A stretch of 64,000 nt of DNA from Schlesneria sp. DSM 10557 (GTDB taxonomy: Bacteria > Planctomycetota > Planctomycetia > Planctomycetales > Planctomycetaceae): NCBI RefSeq assembly GCF_041860085.1, contig NZ_CP124747.1:4712001-4776000 (forward strand), given 5' to 3'. Positions within the stretch are counted from its first letter, which is position 1, and each line of letters begins with the position of its first letter. Under the pieces are notes generated by a model. The model was not told the origin of the DNA. It made no database searches and worked only from the letters and a program-made list of their open reading frames with translations. A program made the position numbers and the translations under genes. Of this stretch, positions 54,806 through 63,955 are shown in pieces.

Positions 54806-55758
54806 GGTCGCCTTTCGAGACTGCCTGGTTACTGCAATCACGCCCCGGCCCGGGTCATTCGGCGTAAATGCGGACTCTGATCGTGCGACGTGTCCTGACC
54901 CTGACATGTATTTCAGGCCGCGGATCAATCATTTTCAGAACAGATGTGCACGGGGACTGCGTCCCGGCGGCGGTTTTTTAGCAAAGGAGTACAAGTGGGG
55001 CTAGATTTATCTGGCCCGATTGAACCGTGTCACTTCAGTGTGATTTCGGTGTGAAGAAGTACGTCGGGAATACATCAATTCAGAACGCGCTCTTCGCGGA
55101 ATGTGCGGGTTACTCGCTGCCCATTTCTGACATTCTCTTCCCCAATCACGCCAAATGCGGCACGTGACCACGGTGTTAAACCCGATAACCTACTGATGAT
55201 AAAGTGTTTGCGTCTGTTGGAAATGGGCAAACCCCCTTTACTCACCGCTGCATTCCGGGAACTTGCGAGCCGGCACAGTTCAGCAAAATGTCCGTTCTGC
55301 AAAAGATTTCGTTTGACATTGAGACTCAGTGTCAATAATATCCTCGTCGACCCCCACGGGGGTGCTGGATTCCGTACATTGATCTTCAGCTTACGCGCCC
55401 CAGACGGGAAGCGGAGCGGAAGGTGGTGTGCTGAGACGGTGACGAGTCTGGAGGTCGTCAGGACCCCTGTCGGAATGAATTCAGAGCCGATTCGCTCCCC
55501 AAGCTGTTAACGACTGGTGCCAAGGCCGGTCGCAGCCGGTGCTCAGAACGGTTCGAGGTTGTTTACGGACGATGAGGACGATTTCGAGTGATGCTTGCCG
55601 CATCTGAAGAATGATCTTCTGGCAGGAACGTCAGCCCGGTGACGACCCAGATTTGAATTGCCTGTTCCCCATAGCCAGCCACCGAATGGTAGCCAGCCAA
55701 CGACTCGGAAGACTTATTTTTTTCGCCTAGTTGGTTCTACCCGTTTGAGGAAGCTGGA
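54806..55758. other. Long intergenic region with a regulated promoter
   Basis: About 950 bp without a confident gene. It contains an excellent promoter/operator at 55313-55341. The 400 bp between it and the DUF1559 start hold no recognisable ORF (a frame ending at 55510 shows no family traits), so a long leader or a small RNA is possible. A CCCCC-ac-GGGGG hairpin lies about 15 bp after the -10 element. Confidence 0.5.
55313..55341 (+). promoter_or_regulatory. Near-consensus promoter overlapped by a 23-bp palindrome
   Basis: TTGACA (55313-55318) and TAATAT (55336-55341) are exactly 17 bp apart. The -35 and spacer form the palindrome TTGACATTGAG-a-CTCAGTGTCAA (55313-55335, 10 of 11 arm pairs). 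A repressor dimer bound there would block RNA polymerase. The core TGAGACTCA resembles iron-regulator (Fur/Irr-type) boxes, but the assignment to a metal regulator is inference. Confidence 0.75.
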
Positions 55759-56646
55759 ATGTTGCGTACCCGTTCGACACGGTCTGCATTTACGTTGATT
55801 GAGCTACTGGTGGTGATTGCCATCATCGCGGTGTTGATTGCACTTTTGCTTCCCGCTGTGCAGCAGGCTCGTGAAGCCGCCCGCAGGACACAGTGCTCCA
55901 ACAATCTGAAACAGATTGGTTTGGCGATCCACAACTACCATGACACCAACACACGTTTCCCGCTAAGTTCGATCGACACCGCTCATGCTCGTTCGGGGGC
56001 CTTTGCGAGCATTCTTCCATACATCGACCAGGCGAACTTGTATCAGCGTTACGACTTCAGCCTGGGTAACTCTGATCCCGCCAACCTGATTGCCGTTTCA
56101 CAGAAGATTACGGCTTATTTGTGTCCGTCTGCTCCGTTCCGCCGCCCTGTTCCGATCAGTGGTTGTGACGCGAACAATCGTGCTCCTGGCACGTACGCCG
56201 TTTCGACAGGCAGTGGCGATCCCTGGGGCACCGTTGCATCAGGGGCTCCCCACAACGGGGCAATCGTGAACGCTGGCAGCGGCAGCACCTCGATGCGGGA
56301 CATCACCGACGGAACTTCAAGTACGTTTCTGGCGGGAGAATCGGCCTGGAATTTTGCTGACTATCTCTTCACCTCGGGGCCCTGCAACGGGCAGGTTCGT
56401 TGGGGCTTCACCTACTGGTCATCGCCTTATCCGCTGGCAACGGCCTTCACGACGCGAGGTCCGTTCAATCCGAAATCCCGTGCTGATGACAGCGATCGCC
56501 TGGCGAACTTCCGCAGCGAGCACATTGGTGTGGTCAACATGCTGCTGTGCGATGGCTCGGTGAGATACGTCAGTGAAAACATTGATCACACTTTGCTGGA
56601 CAAGCTGGCAACGCGTGCTGGTGGTGAGACCGTGGGTGAGTTTTAA
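55759..56646 (+). CDS. DUF1559 pseudopilin-like protein
   Basis: This 295-aa protein has the prepilin helix [18 protein letters not shown] near the N-terminus, the [13 protein letters not shown] motif and the C-terminal H-x9-DG motif (HIGVVNMLLCDG), ending GGETVGEF. It is the first gene downstream of the promoter at 55313 and is followed 128 bp later by a small lipoprotein gene, a common planctomycete pairing. Probably displayed at the cell surface; function unknown. Confidence 0.95.
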   Translation: MLRTRSTRSAFTLIELLVVIAIIAVLIALLLPAVQQAREAARRTQCSNNLKQIGLAIHNYHDTNTRFPLSSIDTAHARSGAFASILPYIDQANLYQRYDFSLGNSDPANLIAVSQKITAYLCPSAPFRRPVPISGCDANNRAPGTYAVSTGSGDPWGTVASGAPHNGAIVNAGSGSTSMRDITDGTSSTFLAGESAWNFADYLFTSGPCNGQVRWGFTYWSSPYPLATAFTTRGPFNPKSRADDSDRLANFRSEHIGVVNMLLCDGSVRYVSENIDHTLLDKLATRAGGETVGEF

Positions 56647-56774
56647 GCTCACTTCGTCCCACATGACCTCGTTGTTGATTGCAAATCAGGCTCGCCCATC
56701 TGAGTGCGACCTGTTCGGCAATCTGTTTTCACCTGCGTTTTTTCTTCTCTCCGGTCGTTTTCTGGATTTCAGAA

Positions 56775-57260
56775 ATGCAGCATCGCATCTTCGGTCATTC
56801 TGGGTTTCTGCGTACCGCCTCGTGTGCTCTGATTGCCGCCTGTCTGGCCGGTTGCGGTCAAGCACCAGGACCGCAGCGAGTCGCCATCAGTGGCGAAGTT
56901 TTGTTCGGCACCGAGCCACTGGAATCAGGGCGGATCCACTTTATTCCCATCGAGGGGACTCAGGGCCCCGCTGCGGTGGCCCTCGTGACCGACGGGGTCT
57001 ACTCGTTTGAGCGAAACAATGGACCGGTCGTCGGTACGAACAAGATCATGATCGAGTCGGTGATCGACCCCGGTTTCGAGATCGACGATGAAGTTGCTTA
57101 TGCCGAAGCTGTCCGTGCTCGGAAGGGGCGACCGGTACTTCCTCGAGAAGTGATTCCCCCGGAATACAACACGAAATCGAACCTCGTGGCCACGGTTTCG
57201 CTCGACGAACCCGTGCTGGACTTTGAGCTGAAAAAATCTGAAGTGGCTCAAAAGCATTAG
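56775..57260 (+). CDS. Lipoprotein with carboxypeptidase-regulatory-like fold
   Basis: This is a 161-aa protein; the start at ATG 56775 gives a lipoprotein signal with lipobox LAGC (Cys of about residue 26). The mature part, VAISGEVLFGTEPLESGRIHFIP..., matches the transthyretin-like/carboxypeptidase regulatory domains often encoded directly after DUF1559 genes. Probably an envelope lipoprotein working with the DUF1559 protein. Function unknown. Confidence 0.85.
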   Translation: MQHRIFGHSGFLRTASCALIAACLAGCGQAPGPQRVAISGEVLFGTEPLESGRIHFIPIEGTQGPAAVALVTDGVYSFERNNGPVVGTNKIMIESVIDPGFEIDDEVAYAEAVRARKGRPVLPREVIPPEYNTKSNLVATVSLDEPVLDFELKKSEVAQKH

Positions 57261-57581
57261 TTTGCAACCGCCTGACCTCGGACAGTCGGTGGCTGTTCGA
57301 GGTGAGATCATTCCCCTGCGACTCGTCGAAAATTACTGGAATGTCGTTGGGGCGGTGATGGGGGACGTGCGAGGAAACAGGCCGATTGCCGGACTCGCCG
57401 GATCAGAGTCCGATTTACGGCGCGCGAGACAGTTTCCCTGGTGGAGTCGATGAGAACGTGCTGGTCGCCCCATTGTGAACGGCTCTACGGTGCCGTTGGG
57501 GGGAGCAGGAATCGGAGTTGGTTTTAGGGTCCTTGCCACGTGAGCCAGGGACGAAGTTGAAAGTAGACTCGAGGTAGAAGC
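57261..57581. other. Intergenic region between lipoprotein and DUF3386 genes
   Basis: About 320 bp with no assignable gene or clear terminator, so read-through from the upstream genes cannot be excluded. Confidence 0.35.
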
Positions 57582-58343
57582 ATGAGCAGGAATGGACGTT
57601 TGGCCGCGATGTGGCGGATCGATCTGATGAGCTTTGGATTGGTCGCGCTGGCGGTCTTTCTGACCTCGTTGACTCACGGGGGTGATGGCACGCAGCCAGC
57701 ACCGACTGCGGTCAGCCTGATGGAAGAAGCTCACAATGGGCGAGTTGTCTGGAAAGATTTTCCTGGCTTTCGAGCAAAAATTCGTGCCGCGGCCGATGGA
57801 AATGCCGTGGAGGGGACCGTGACCGTCAGCTCCAAGGGGACGATTTCTCTGGAGCTTCCCTCAGGGGAGGGATTCGCCTGGGTCGAAACGTCGCTCAAGT
57901 CACTTGTGGGTCACCGCCTTTCCGACGACGGCGCGATCACGACCGTGGCCTTCGCGGACGATGTCACAAGTCATCCATTGGGACGGTTGCTGAAGTCGAC
58001 AGATGAGTCCGACAAGAGTCTGTGGCGCGTGCAGGGCGATCTGCTGACCGAAGTACATCGATTCAATGGGAAAACCCGCTTCGTCATTAGCGTCGCGGAC
58101 GTGGCCCGCAACGCCGAAGGGAAGCACCTGCCAAAAAACTTCAGCGTGACAACCTGGGATTCCGTGACCGGGCAGATCAAGACGAGTCGCCAGGTCTACA
58201 ACGAATGGGCTCGGGTCGGGCACCTCGATTTGCCGGCGAAGTTGCTGGCGGCCACCAGCAAAGATGACGGATCACGCCGGGTTGAGCAGTTGGAGCTCTC
58301 TGGCCACGAATTGCTCTCAACGACGGCGAATGCCGCTCCGTAG
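57582..58343 (+). CDS. DUF3386-like secreted protein
   Basis: This 253-aa protein has an N-terminal hydrophobic segment (about 15-31, MSFGLVALAVFLTSLTHG), likely a signal peptide. The mature part, EEAHNGRVVWKDFPGFRAKIRAAADGNAVEGTVTVSSKGTI...NEWARVGHLDLPAKL, fits DUF3386, a family known from cyanobacteria and planctomycetes without assigned function. It lies 89 bp upstream of the DUF4198-Kelch gene, which suggests joint expression. Confidence 0.8.
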   Translation: MSRNGRLAAMWRIDLMSFGLVALAVFLTSLTHGGDGTQPAPTAVSLMEEAHNGRVVWKDFPGFRAKIRAAADGNAVEGTVTVSSKGTISLELPSGEGFAWVETSLKSLVGHRLSDDGAITTVAFADDVTSHPLGRLLKSTDESDKSLWRVQGDLLTEVHRFNGKTRFVISVADVARNAEGKHLPKNFSVTTWDSVTGQIKTSRQVYNEWARVGHLDLPAKLLAATSKDDGSRRVEQLELSGHELLSTTANAAP

Positions 58344-58432
58344 TACGTGACAGGGGATCGCCCTGTCGCACCATAATCGAAAAGTCACCTCGAACGATGC
58401 CTCTTGTTTTACTTCACGGCTGAGGAGCCACT

Positions 58433-60088
58433 ATGAGAATTCGCAGACTTGTACTGGGTTTACTTTTGATGGTTGTGTCTGCTCCAGCGACCAGCTGGGG
58501 ACACTTCGTCTGGATCGCTTCCGGATCCCAGGCCAAGGATGGCAAGGTCCACGTTTACTTTGCAGAAGCTGTCGAGCCCGATGATCCCGATCTGCTGAAC
58601 AAGCTGGCTACATTGAAGCTTTGGCAGGTTTCCCAGGACGGAAAAGCAACCGAACTGAAGACGACGAAGGATGCCGATTCCCTGGTCGCAGACGCAACCG
58701 AGTCATCGAACTCTATCTTCACCGTCAGCCACAACTATGGCATTCTGGCTCGAGGCGACGAAACCTTTCTTCTCAAGTATCACGCCAAGTCACTTCCCTC
58801 CTCCGATCCAAAGTCGTGGCGCGGTGTCGGCAACGCAGCTGTGTTGCCGTTTGAAATTGTGCCGAGTCCGGGATCCGAGAAGACCGTCCTCACCGTTCTC
58901 TGGCAGGGTAAGCCACTGGAAGGCTCGGTTGTCACCGTGACCGGTCCGGGTATTGAAAAGAAACTGGAATCCACGACTGATGCCAAGGGTGTCGTCGAAT
59001 TCGACCTTAAATCGGCCGGTCTCTACTCCATCCGAGCGAAGCACAGCGAAGCCATCAAGGGTGAGCATGAAGGGAAGGCGTACACCTCCGTTCGTCACTA
59101 CACCACGCTGGCGCTGACTCGTGCTGATGCGGGAGACAAGGTGAGCTCAACCGCTTCCCCGTCCGTCGCTCTGCCTCCACTCGATCCCGGCGTGACCAGC
59201 TTCGGCGCCGCCATCATTGATAACACCCTGTATGTGTACGGTGGGCACTTTGGTAAGCCTCATCACTATTCCAAAGATGGTCAGTCGGCGAATTTGATGA
59301 AGCTCGACCTGTCTCATCCCTCGAAATGGGAAGTTGCTTCGACCGGTCCAAAGCGAACTGGTCTCGCCGCTGTGGCCCATGGTGGCAAGTTCTATCGCAT
59401 CGGTGGCTTTGAAGCCCGCAACGCCGAAGCCGACAAGCAGTCGCTGTGGTCGATGTCCGACTTTGCTCGATTCGATCCAAAAACCAACCAGTGGGAAACG
59501 CTCCCTTCGCTGCCCGAAGGACGCTCCTCGCACGATGCTCTCGTCATTGGCAACATCCTCTACGTTGTCGGTGGCTGGGAACTTCAGGGCGAAGGCGAAA
59601 CGAAATGGCACGACACGGCGTACACGGTCGATCTGTCTGCCGATCAGTTGGAATGGAAATCACTCCCTCAGCCACCATTCCAGCGGCGAGCACTTGCCCT
59701 GGGTGAATGGCAGGGAAAAGTGGTGGCTGTCGGTGGAATGCAGTCTGCAGGGGGCACGACGACCGCAACGGCGATCTACGATCCCCAGACTCAGGCCTGG
59801 ACGGCTGGTCCCAAGCTGAATGGGGAAGACATGGACGGGTTTGGTTCTTCGGCGTTCCTCTGTGCTGACAAGCTGTGCGTAACGACCTTCTCTGGCAGCA
59901 TTCAGATTCTGTCAGACGACGGTTCAAAATGGGTGAATGCCGGTAAAGTGGCTCATCCACGCTTCTTCCATCGCATGCTGCCGCTGAACGGAACGCAGGC
60001 GCTGATCGTCGGGGGGGCGAACATGAAGACAGGGAAGATCATCGAACTGGAAACGATTCCGGTTTCCCTGAGTGCCTCTGGGGATTGA
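58433..60088 (+). CDS. DUF4198-like domain - Kelch beta-propeller secreted protein
   Basis: This 551-aa protein has a signal peptide ending TSWG, so cleavage would leave histidine as the first residue (HFVWI), as in the AH-F/W start of many DUF4198/NikM-like proteins. Residues of about 24-235 form the DUF4198-like region, including an Ig-like KPLEGSVVTVTGPG segment. Residues of about 250-545 hold Kelch repeats (NTLYVYGG, KFYRIGG, NILYVVGG, KVVAVGG, ALIVGG). Metal binding by the N-terminal His is an inference from the family. It ends at a strong hairpin. Confidence 0.85.
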   Translation: MRIRRLVLGLLLMVVSAPATSWGHFVWIASGSQAKDGKVHVYFAEAVEPDDPDLLNKLATLKLWQVSQDGKATELKTTKDADSLVADATESSNSIFTVSHNYGILARGDETFLLKYHAKSLPSSDPKSWRGVGNAAVLPFEIVPSPGSEKTVLTVLWQGKPLEGSVVTVTGPGIEKKLESTTDAKGVVEFDLKSAGLYSIRAKHSEAIKGEHEGKAYTSVRHYTTLALTRADAGDKVSSTASPSVALPPLDPGVTSFGAAIIDNTLYVYGGHFGKPHHYSKDGQSANLMKLDLSHPSKWEVASTGPKRTGLAAVAHGGKFYRIGGFEARNAEADKQSLWSMSDFARFDPKTNQWETLPSLPEGRSSHDALVIGNILYVVGGWELQGEGETKWHDTAYTVDLSADQLEWKSLPQPPFQRRALALGEWQGKVVAVGGMQSAGGTTTATAIYDPQTQAWTAGPKLNGEDMDGFGSSAFLCADKLCVTTFSGSIQILSDDGSKWVNAGKVAHPRFFHRMLPLNGTQALIVGGANMKTGKIIELETIPVSLSASGD

Positions 60089-60101
60089 CGGTCCGAGGGA
60101 A

Positions 60102-60127
60102 GCAGCGGCAGCTAAGGCTGCCGCTGC
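60102..60127 (+). terminator. Hairpin after the DUF4198-Kelch gene
   Basis: GCAGCGGCAGC and GCTGCCGCTGC form a perfect 11-bp stem with the tetraloop TAAG, starting 13 bases after the stop. There is no U tract, so it may be a weak or partial terminator or an RNA 3'-end stabiliser. Confidence 0.55.
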
Positions 60128-60286
60128 ACGGATCTTCTCGCATCGGACGTCCCAAAGACGTCATGCGGTACCAGGTAAGACTGGGCGCTACGTGCAGTGA
60201 CTCCTCAAAATCACAGAAGAATTCATGTCTGAGTGCAGATGTTGATCAAGGTGTCGTTCTGGCGATCTCGGGAAACGGTGACAGGT

Positions 60287-61675
60287 ATGAAACGCAAATC
60301 AATGACTTATTCGCTGGCGACGTGCATGGGACTCAGCCTGCTGTCGATGGCCAGCGCAAATGCGACAGAAGCTTGGACAGAGTTTCGCAATGGCGGAAAT
60401 ACGTCCATCGAAGCTCAAGGATTGCCTGTCACCTGGTCGCCCGATGAAGGGATTGCGTGGAAGATCGAGCTGCCCGGTTACGGACAGTCATCCCCCGTTA
60501 TCTGGAAGGATGTTGTTTATCTGACATCCATTCAGGGAGACGACAAAGAGCAATGCTTCCTGGTTGCGATTGAGATGGCGTCTGGCGACGTTCTCTGGCA
60601 GCGTGAGTACCCCGCCACGGTTCGGCTGAAAAATGCAGAGATGGTCAGCCGTGCCGCCCCGACTCCCGTGATTGATGCGAACGGTATCTATGTGCTGTTT
60701 GAAAGTGGCGATCTGCATGCCATCTCACACGACGGGTCGTCGCAGTGGCTCAAGTCTCTCTTTGAAGATGCCGGTTCCTACAAGAATAATCACGGCTATG
60801 CGGCATCGTTGACGCAGATGGATCATGCGGTGATTGTGCTGGTCGATCATACTGGCCCGTCCTATCTGCTGGCTCTGAACAAGCAGACGGGCGAGGAAGT
60901 CTGGAAGACCGAACGAACATCGCGTACATCGTGGTCTTCTCCCTGCGTCACGCAGTTTGGAGATCAGGTTCAGGTGATCGTCAGCTCGGGAGGAACTGTC
61001 GACGGCTATGATGCACGGACGGGAAACCAGCTTTGGAGCTGCAGCGGGCTTAATGGGAATACAATCCCTTCTGCGACGCCGGTCGGTGATCTGATCTTTG
61101 TCGGTGCGTCACAGGCTCGGGGCGGCGCGAGTGAAGCGGCAGCCGCTTCGAACTGCTGCGTAAAAATTACCCCCGGCGGCGATGCTCCCTATCAGGTCGT
61201 TTGGAAGGCCGAAAAAGCACTTTGCAGCTACGTAAGCCCCCTCGCGCATCGCGGGTATGTTTACTACGTCAACAGTGTCGGTGTGCTCTATTGCCTCGAG
61301 GCCGCCACGGGTCGACAGTGCTACGCAGAACGAATTGACGGTGCATGCTGGGCTCAACCCGTTGCTGTCGGTGATCTGATCTACTTCTTCACCAAGAAGG
61401 GTGTGACTTCGGTTGTGAAGGCCGGTTCGGAATTTGAACAGGTCGCTTCGAATCGATTGTGGACTGAAGAAGCCCCTCCTCGCAGAGCTGTGGAAGAAGC
61501 GGCACCTGGCGGCGAGGGTGGCGCGGAAGCTCAGCCTCGCTCTCGAGAGCAGATGGATCCCATCATTTATGCTGTCGCCGCCGTGGACCGTGCCTTTGTG
61601 ATTCGCTTGGGAACGCATCTGTACCGGGTTGGTACCAACGTCGCCGTTGCAGCGGGTGAGACCGGTTTGAAATGA
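60287..61675 (+). CDS. PQQ-like beta-propeller repeat protein, secreted
   Basis: This 462-aa protein begins at ATG 60287 with a signal peptide ending MASANA. The mature part consists of outer-membrane-assembly/PQQ-type blade repeats, e.g. GDVLWQREYPATV, QTGEEVWKTERT, RTGNQLWSCSG and ATGRQCYAERI. Such proteins in planctomycetes are extracytoplasmic and of unknown role; no PQQ or metal catalytic residues are evident. It lies between the DUF4198-Kelch gene and hemP. Confidence 0.88.
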   Translation: MKRKSMTYSLATCMGLSLLSMASANATEAWTEFRNGGNTSIEAQGLPVTWSPDEGIAWKIELPGYGQSSPVIWKDVVYLTSIQGDDKEQCFLVAIEMASGDVLWQREYPATVRLKNAEMVSRAAPTPVIDANGIYVLFESGDLHAISHDGSSQWLKSLFEDAGSYKNNHGYAASLTQMDHAVIVLVDHTGPSYLLALNKQTGEEVWKTERTSRTSWSSPCVTQFGDQVQVIVSSGGTVDGYDARTGNQLWSCSGLNGNTIPSATPVGDLIFVGASQARGGASEAAAASNCCVKITPGGDAPYQVVWKAEKALCSYVSPLAHRGYVYYVNSVGVLYCLEAATGRQCYAERIDGACWAQPVAVGDLIYFFTKKGVTSVVKAGSEFEQVASNRLWTEEAPPRRAVEEAAPGGEGGAEAQPRSREQMDPIIYAVAAVDRAFVIRLGTHLYRVGTNVAVAAGETGLK

Positions 61676-62054
61676 GAATCCGTAGCGAGGCTTTGGGGAC
61701 ACCTCGCGAGAGCTGTGCCCGTTTCATCAGATCGCAAAGCGGAAGTTGGCGGAGCGAGGTCAGTTAGAGTGGGATCCCGTCGACGCGTCTGGGTTTGTGA
61801 GGAGATTGAGATGAGCCCCCCCGGACGGCGTTGAACACGTTCGGCAGAATCAGATTTCTCCGTGCTGACAGACCAGATGACTGAGTGGTGTTGAATCAAA
61901 AAAAGATTTGTGACGGGTACCTGATATGCAGTCATCGGAGAGCGAGCAGGTGAACGGAGAAGATCTCCGGGCTGCAGCAGCAGTTTTTTGAGTTGATGAT
62001 CCGGTCGTCGCATTCCTTCTGTTGCACGCAAATTCGAGAAGTGGTCTGCAAACT
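61676..62054. other. Intergenic region upstream of hemP
   Basis: About 380 bp. A short stem GCGAGG/CCTCGC at 61684-61706 follows the propeller gene stop. An AATC-aaaaaaa-GATT repeat lies near 61900. I did not find a copy of the 55313 palindrome here. Confidence 0.4.
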
Positions 62055-62267
62055 ATGAACTCCAGTCTGGAAAACTCTGAAGGTGCCGAGTTCGATCTCC
62101 CTTGTGGGGAAATGCCCGAAGTGGGAACTCCACCGTCCACTCAGATGACACCCAGGTATCGGTATGCCGATTTGAGTCGGGCTGGTCGTGAGGTGTTGAT
62201 TGAACACGAAGGCCAGATGTATCGCTTACGCACAACACGGAACGGCAAGCTGATCCTGAATAAATGA
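62055..62267 (+). CDS. hemP: Hemin uptake protein HemP family
   Basis: This 70-aa protein starts at ATG 62055. Its C-terminal 30 residues ([30 protein letters not shown]) match the HemP signature: the family ends in a G-x-x-YRLR-TR-GKLIL pattern. The N-terminal 40 residues are variable and acidic. HemP relatives are small, often iron-repressed proteins next to heme-uptake genes and, in some species, transcriptional activators of them. No TonB receptor is in the window. Confidence 0.85.
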   Translation: MNSSLENSEGAEFDLPCGEMPEVGTPPSTQMTPRYRYADLSRAGREVLIEHEGQMYRLRTTRNGKLILNK

Positions 62268-62268
62268 G

Positions 62269-62308
62269 AAACGGCCCCTGCAGAGACTGAGCTGCAGGGG
62301 CCGTTTTT
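62269..62308. terminator. Bidirectional Rho-independent terminator
   Basis: AAACGGCCCCTGCAG (62269-62283) pairs perfectly with CTGCAGGGGCCGTTT (62292-62306), a 15-bp stem with an 8-base loop, followed by further T residues. It starts two bases after the hemP stop and ends 15 bases before the stop of the convergent gene, so it can serve both. Confidence 0.95.
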
Positions 62309-62323
62309 CTGTCAGTCCCTCGG

Positions 62324-63955
62324 CTAGCGTGGTGGAATTCCGAGCGAGAATTCGGTCGCGGGAACGTGATGCGGATACTTCCACTTTCCTACGTTGTCGC
62401 GCACCCACTCATAGTAAAACCGGATTCCGCGATCATTGGGGCCTGTCCCGTACCCACCCATTTCGCCGTGGGGGGCGGTGCCGCTGAAATTGGTGATCCC
62501 CTGCACGAAGCCAGAATGGAACATGAAGACGGCATGAGGTGCATCGAGATAGTTTCGACAGTTCGCATAGACCGCGTCGATGTTGGTTTTGTTGAACAGG
62601 CCGTCGTTGTTGTAGTAGTCCTCGCGGATCGGCTCGACATTCACAACGAATCCTTCTTTCGGGATCGCCATCCCCTTCTGAATGATTCGCACGTCCATGG
62701 TGGGGTATTCGTCTGACGTTCCCGATTTCCAGTGAGGACCCACACCGACAGGGATGTCGCTGGCAATCGCCTTGAACCAGGCCGTCAACTGATCCTTTTT
62801 CTGAGGGCCGTCCGGTTCCCGGATCAGCAATTTGTCGGCGGTAAGGGGATGGTTGAATTCGTCGCACAGGTTGACAAAGACATTTCGCAGCCCCTTCTCT
62901 TTGAGAAAACGAGCTGTTTCTTCAATCGCGGTCTGGATCGCTTTGTCGTCATGAAAGTCCTGATCCTTGCGAGGGGCAATGACGCCGATCATGACGACCA
63001 TTCCCCTGTCATCGGCTTCACGAACGAACGATTCAATACGTCGGGCGACCTCGGGTAGCAGCTTTCCGTGTCGACTGAAGCCATTCAGGCCGGCGTTGCC
63101 GTCAGGGAATCCCGCATTAACTCCCTGAATGTAGGCCCCGACGAGGTTGATGCCGTGAGCGTTCATGTTATCGAAGTTGCGAATATACCGTTCCGTCACC
63201 GCATCGCTGTAGAAGGCGTTACCACAGCGAATCCCCCATAAGTCGATCTCGTGTCCTCCCAGGTAGGGACGGTTTTCCCGGATTTCGAACCTCTTCGTTT
63301 CGCCCCGGGGTTCGGCGGGCTTTAAGACGATGGCTTCACCGCTCGCTTTCAGATCATCGAAATACGACTGAGCGTCCGCTTTCGACCACAGACCGATTCG
63401 TCCGAATCCTCGGATCGAGGCATCTTCGACTTCCAGACGAATCTGGTCATCGAGCAGGCAGACGATCTGTTGACCTTTCATTGTGATCTGGAGCGTATGC
63501 CAGCGATCATCTGCCGGGGCTTTGACACTGCCGAGCTGAGATCGCTTGCCGTCGATGACTTTGTAGAGACGGAAAGAGTCTTCCAGTGGGTTGTATCTGG
63601 CCACGTAGTATGTCTGCGCGTTTTTTGCTCGCCAGACAAGTCCCCCACCCTGATCGACCACCCCCTTTACGCCCTTCAGTCGGACGCTCAGTTCGACATC
63701 TTCGAAAAGGAGCTCCGGTCGGAAGATAAGATTGAATGCGGAGTCCGCACTTTGCTCCGTCTGCGCCAGAACTCGATTCGTTCCGTCCATTGTCACTGAC
63801 CAACCCCCCACAGCAGTCAAAAATCCCGCCGCGGGCGCTCCCACTGCATCCGATTCAAAATCGAAAGCTTTTGACACACGGGTGACTTCCTGCGCTCGTA
63901 ATGGTCCCAGACAGGCTAGCAAGCCAATCCAGGCGACGATCGACAATCTTCTCAT
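62324..63955 (-). CDS. Secreted LamG-like / TIM-barrel-like protein, putative glycoside hydrolase
   Basis: This is a 543-aa protein. The ATG at 63955 has GGAG eight bases upstream and begins a signal peptide (RRLSIVAWIGLLACLGPLRAQ). The N-terminal 200 residues resemble concanavalin-like LamG/3-keto-disaccharide hydrolase modules (e.g. DVELSVRLKG, YYVARYNPLEDSFRLYK). The rest suggests a cellulase-like (alpha/beta)8 barrel: NMNAHGINLVGAYIQG, DRGMVVMIGVIAP, NVFVNLCDEFNHPL (a possible acid/base glutamate) and FVVNVEPIRED. A carbohydrate-active role is inferred; the substrate is unknown. Confidence 0.78.
   Translation of the reverse strand: MRRLSIVAWIGLLACLGPLRAQEVTRVSKAFDFESDAVGAPAAGFLTAVGGWSVTMDGTNRVLAQTEQSADSAFNLIFRPELLFEDVELSVRLKGVKGVVDQGGGLVWRAKNAQTYYVARYNPLEDSFRLYKVIDGKRSQLGSVKAPADDRWHTLQITMKGQQIVCLLDDQIRLEVEDASIRGFGRIGLWSKADAQSYFDDLKASGEAIVLKPAEPRGETKRFEIRENRPYLGGHEIDLWGIRCGNAFYSDAVTERYIRNFDNMNAHGINLVGAYIQGVNAGFPDGNAGLNGFSRHGKLLPEVARRIESFVREADDRGMVVMIGVIAPRKDQDFHDDKAIQTAIEETARFLKEKGLRNVFVNLCDEFNHPLTADKLLIREPDGPQKKDQLTAWFKAIASDIPVGVGPHWKSGTSDEYPTMDVRIIQKGMAIPKEGFVVNVEPIREDYYNNDGLFNKTNIDAVYANCRNYLDAPHAVFMFHSGFVQGITNFSGTAPHGEMGGYGTGPNDRGIRFYYEWVRDNVGKWKYPHHVPATEFSLGIPPR

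Noticed and set aside
55103-55510. 135-aa ORF upstream of the DUF1559 gene
   Set aside because: It runs through the promoter palindrome, has no ribosome binding site and no recognisable motif.
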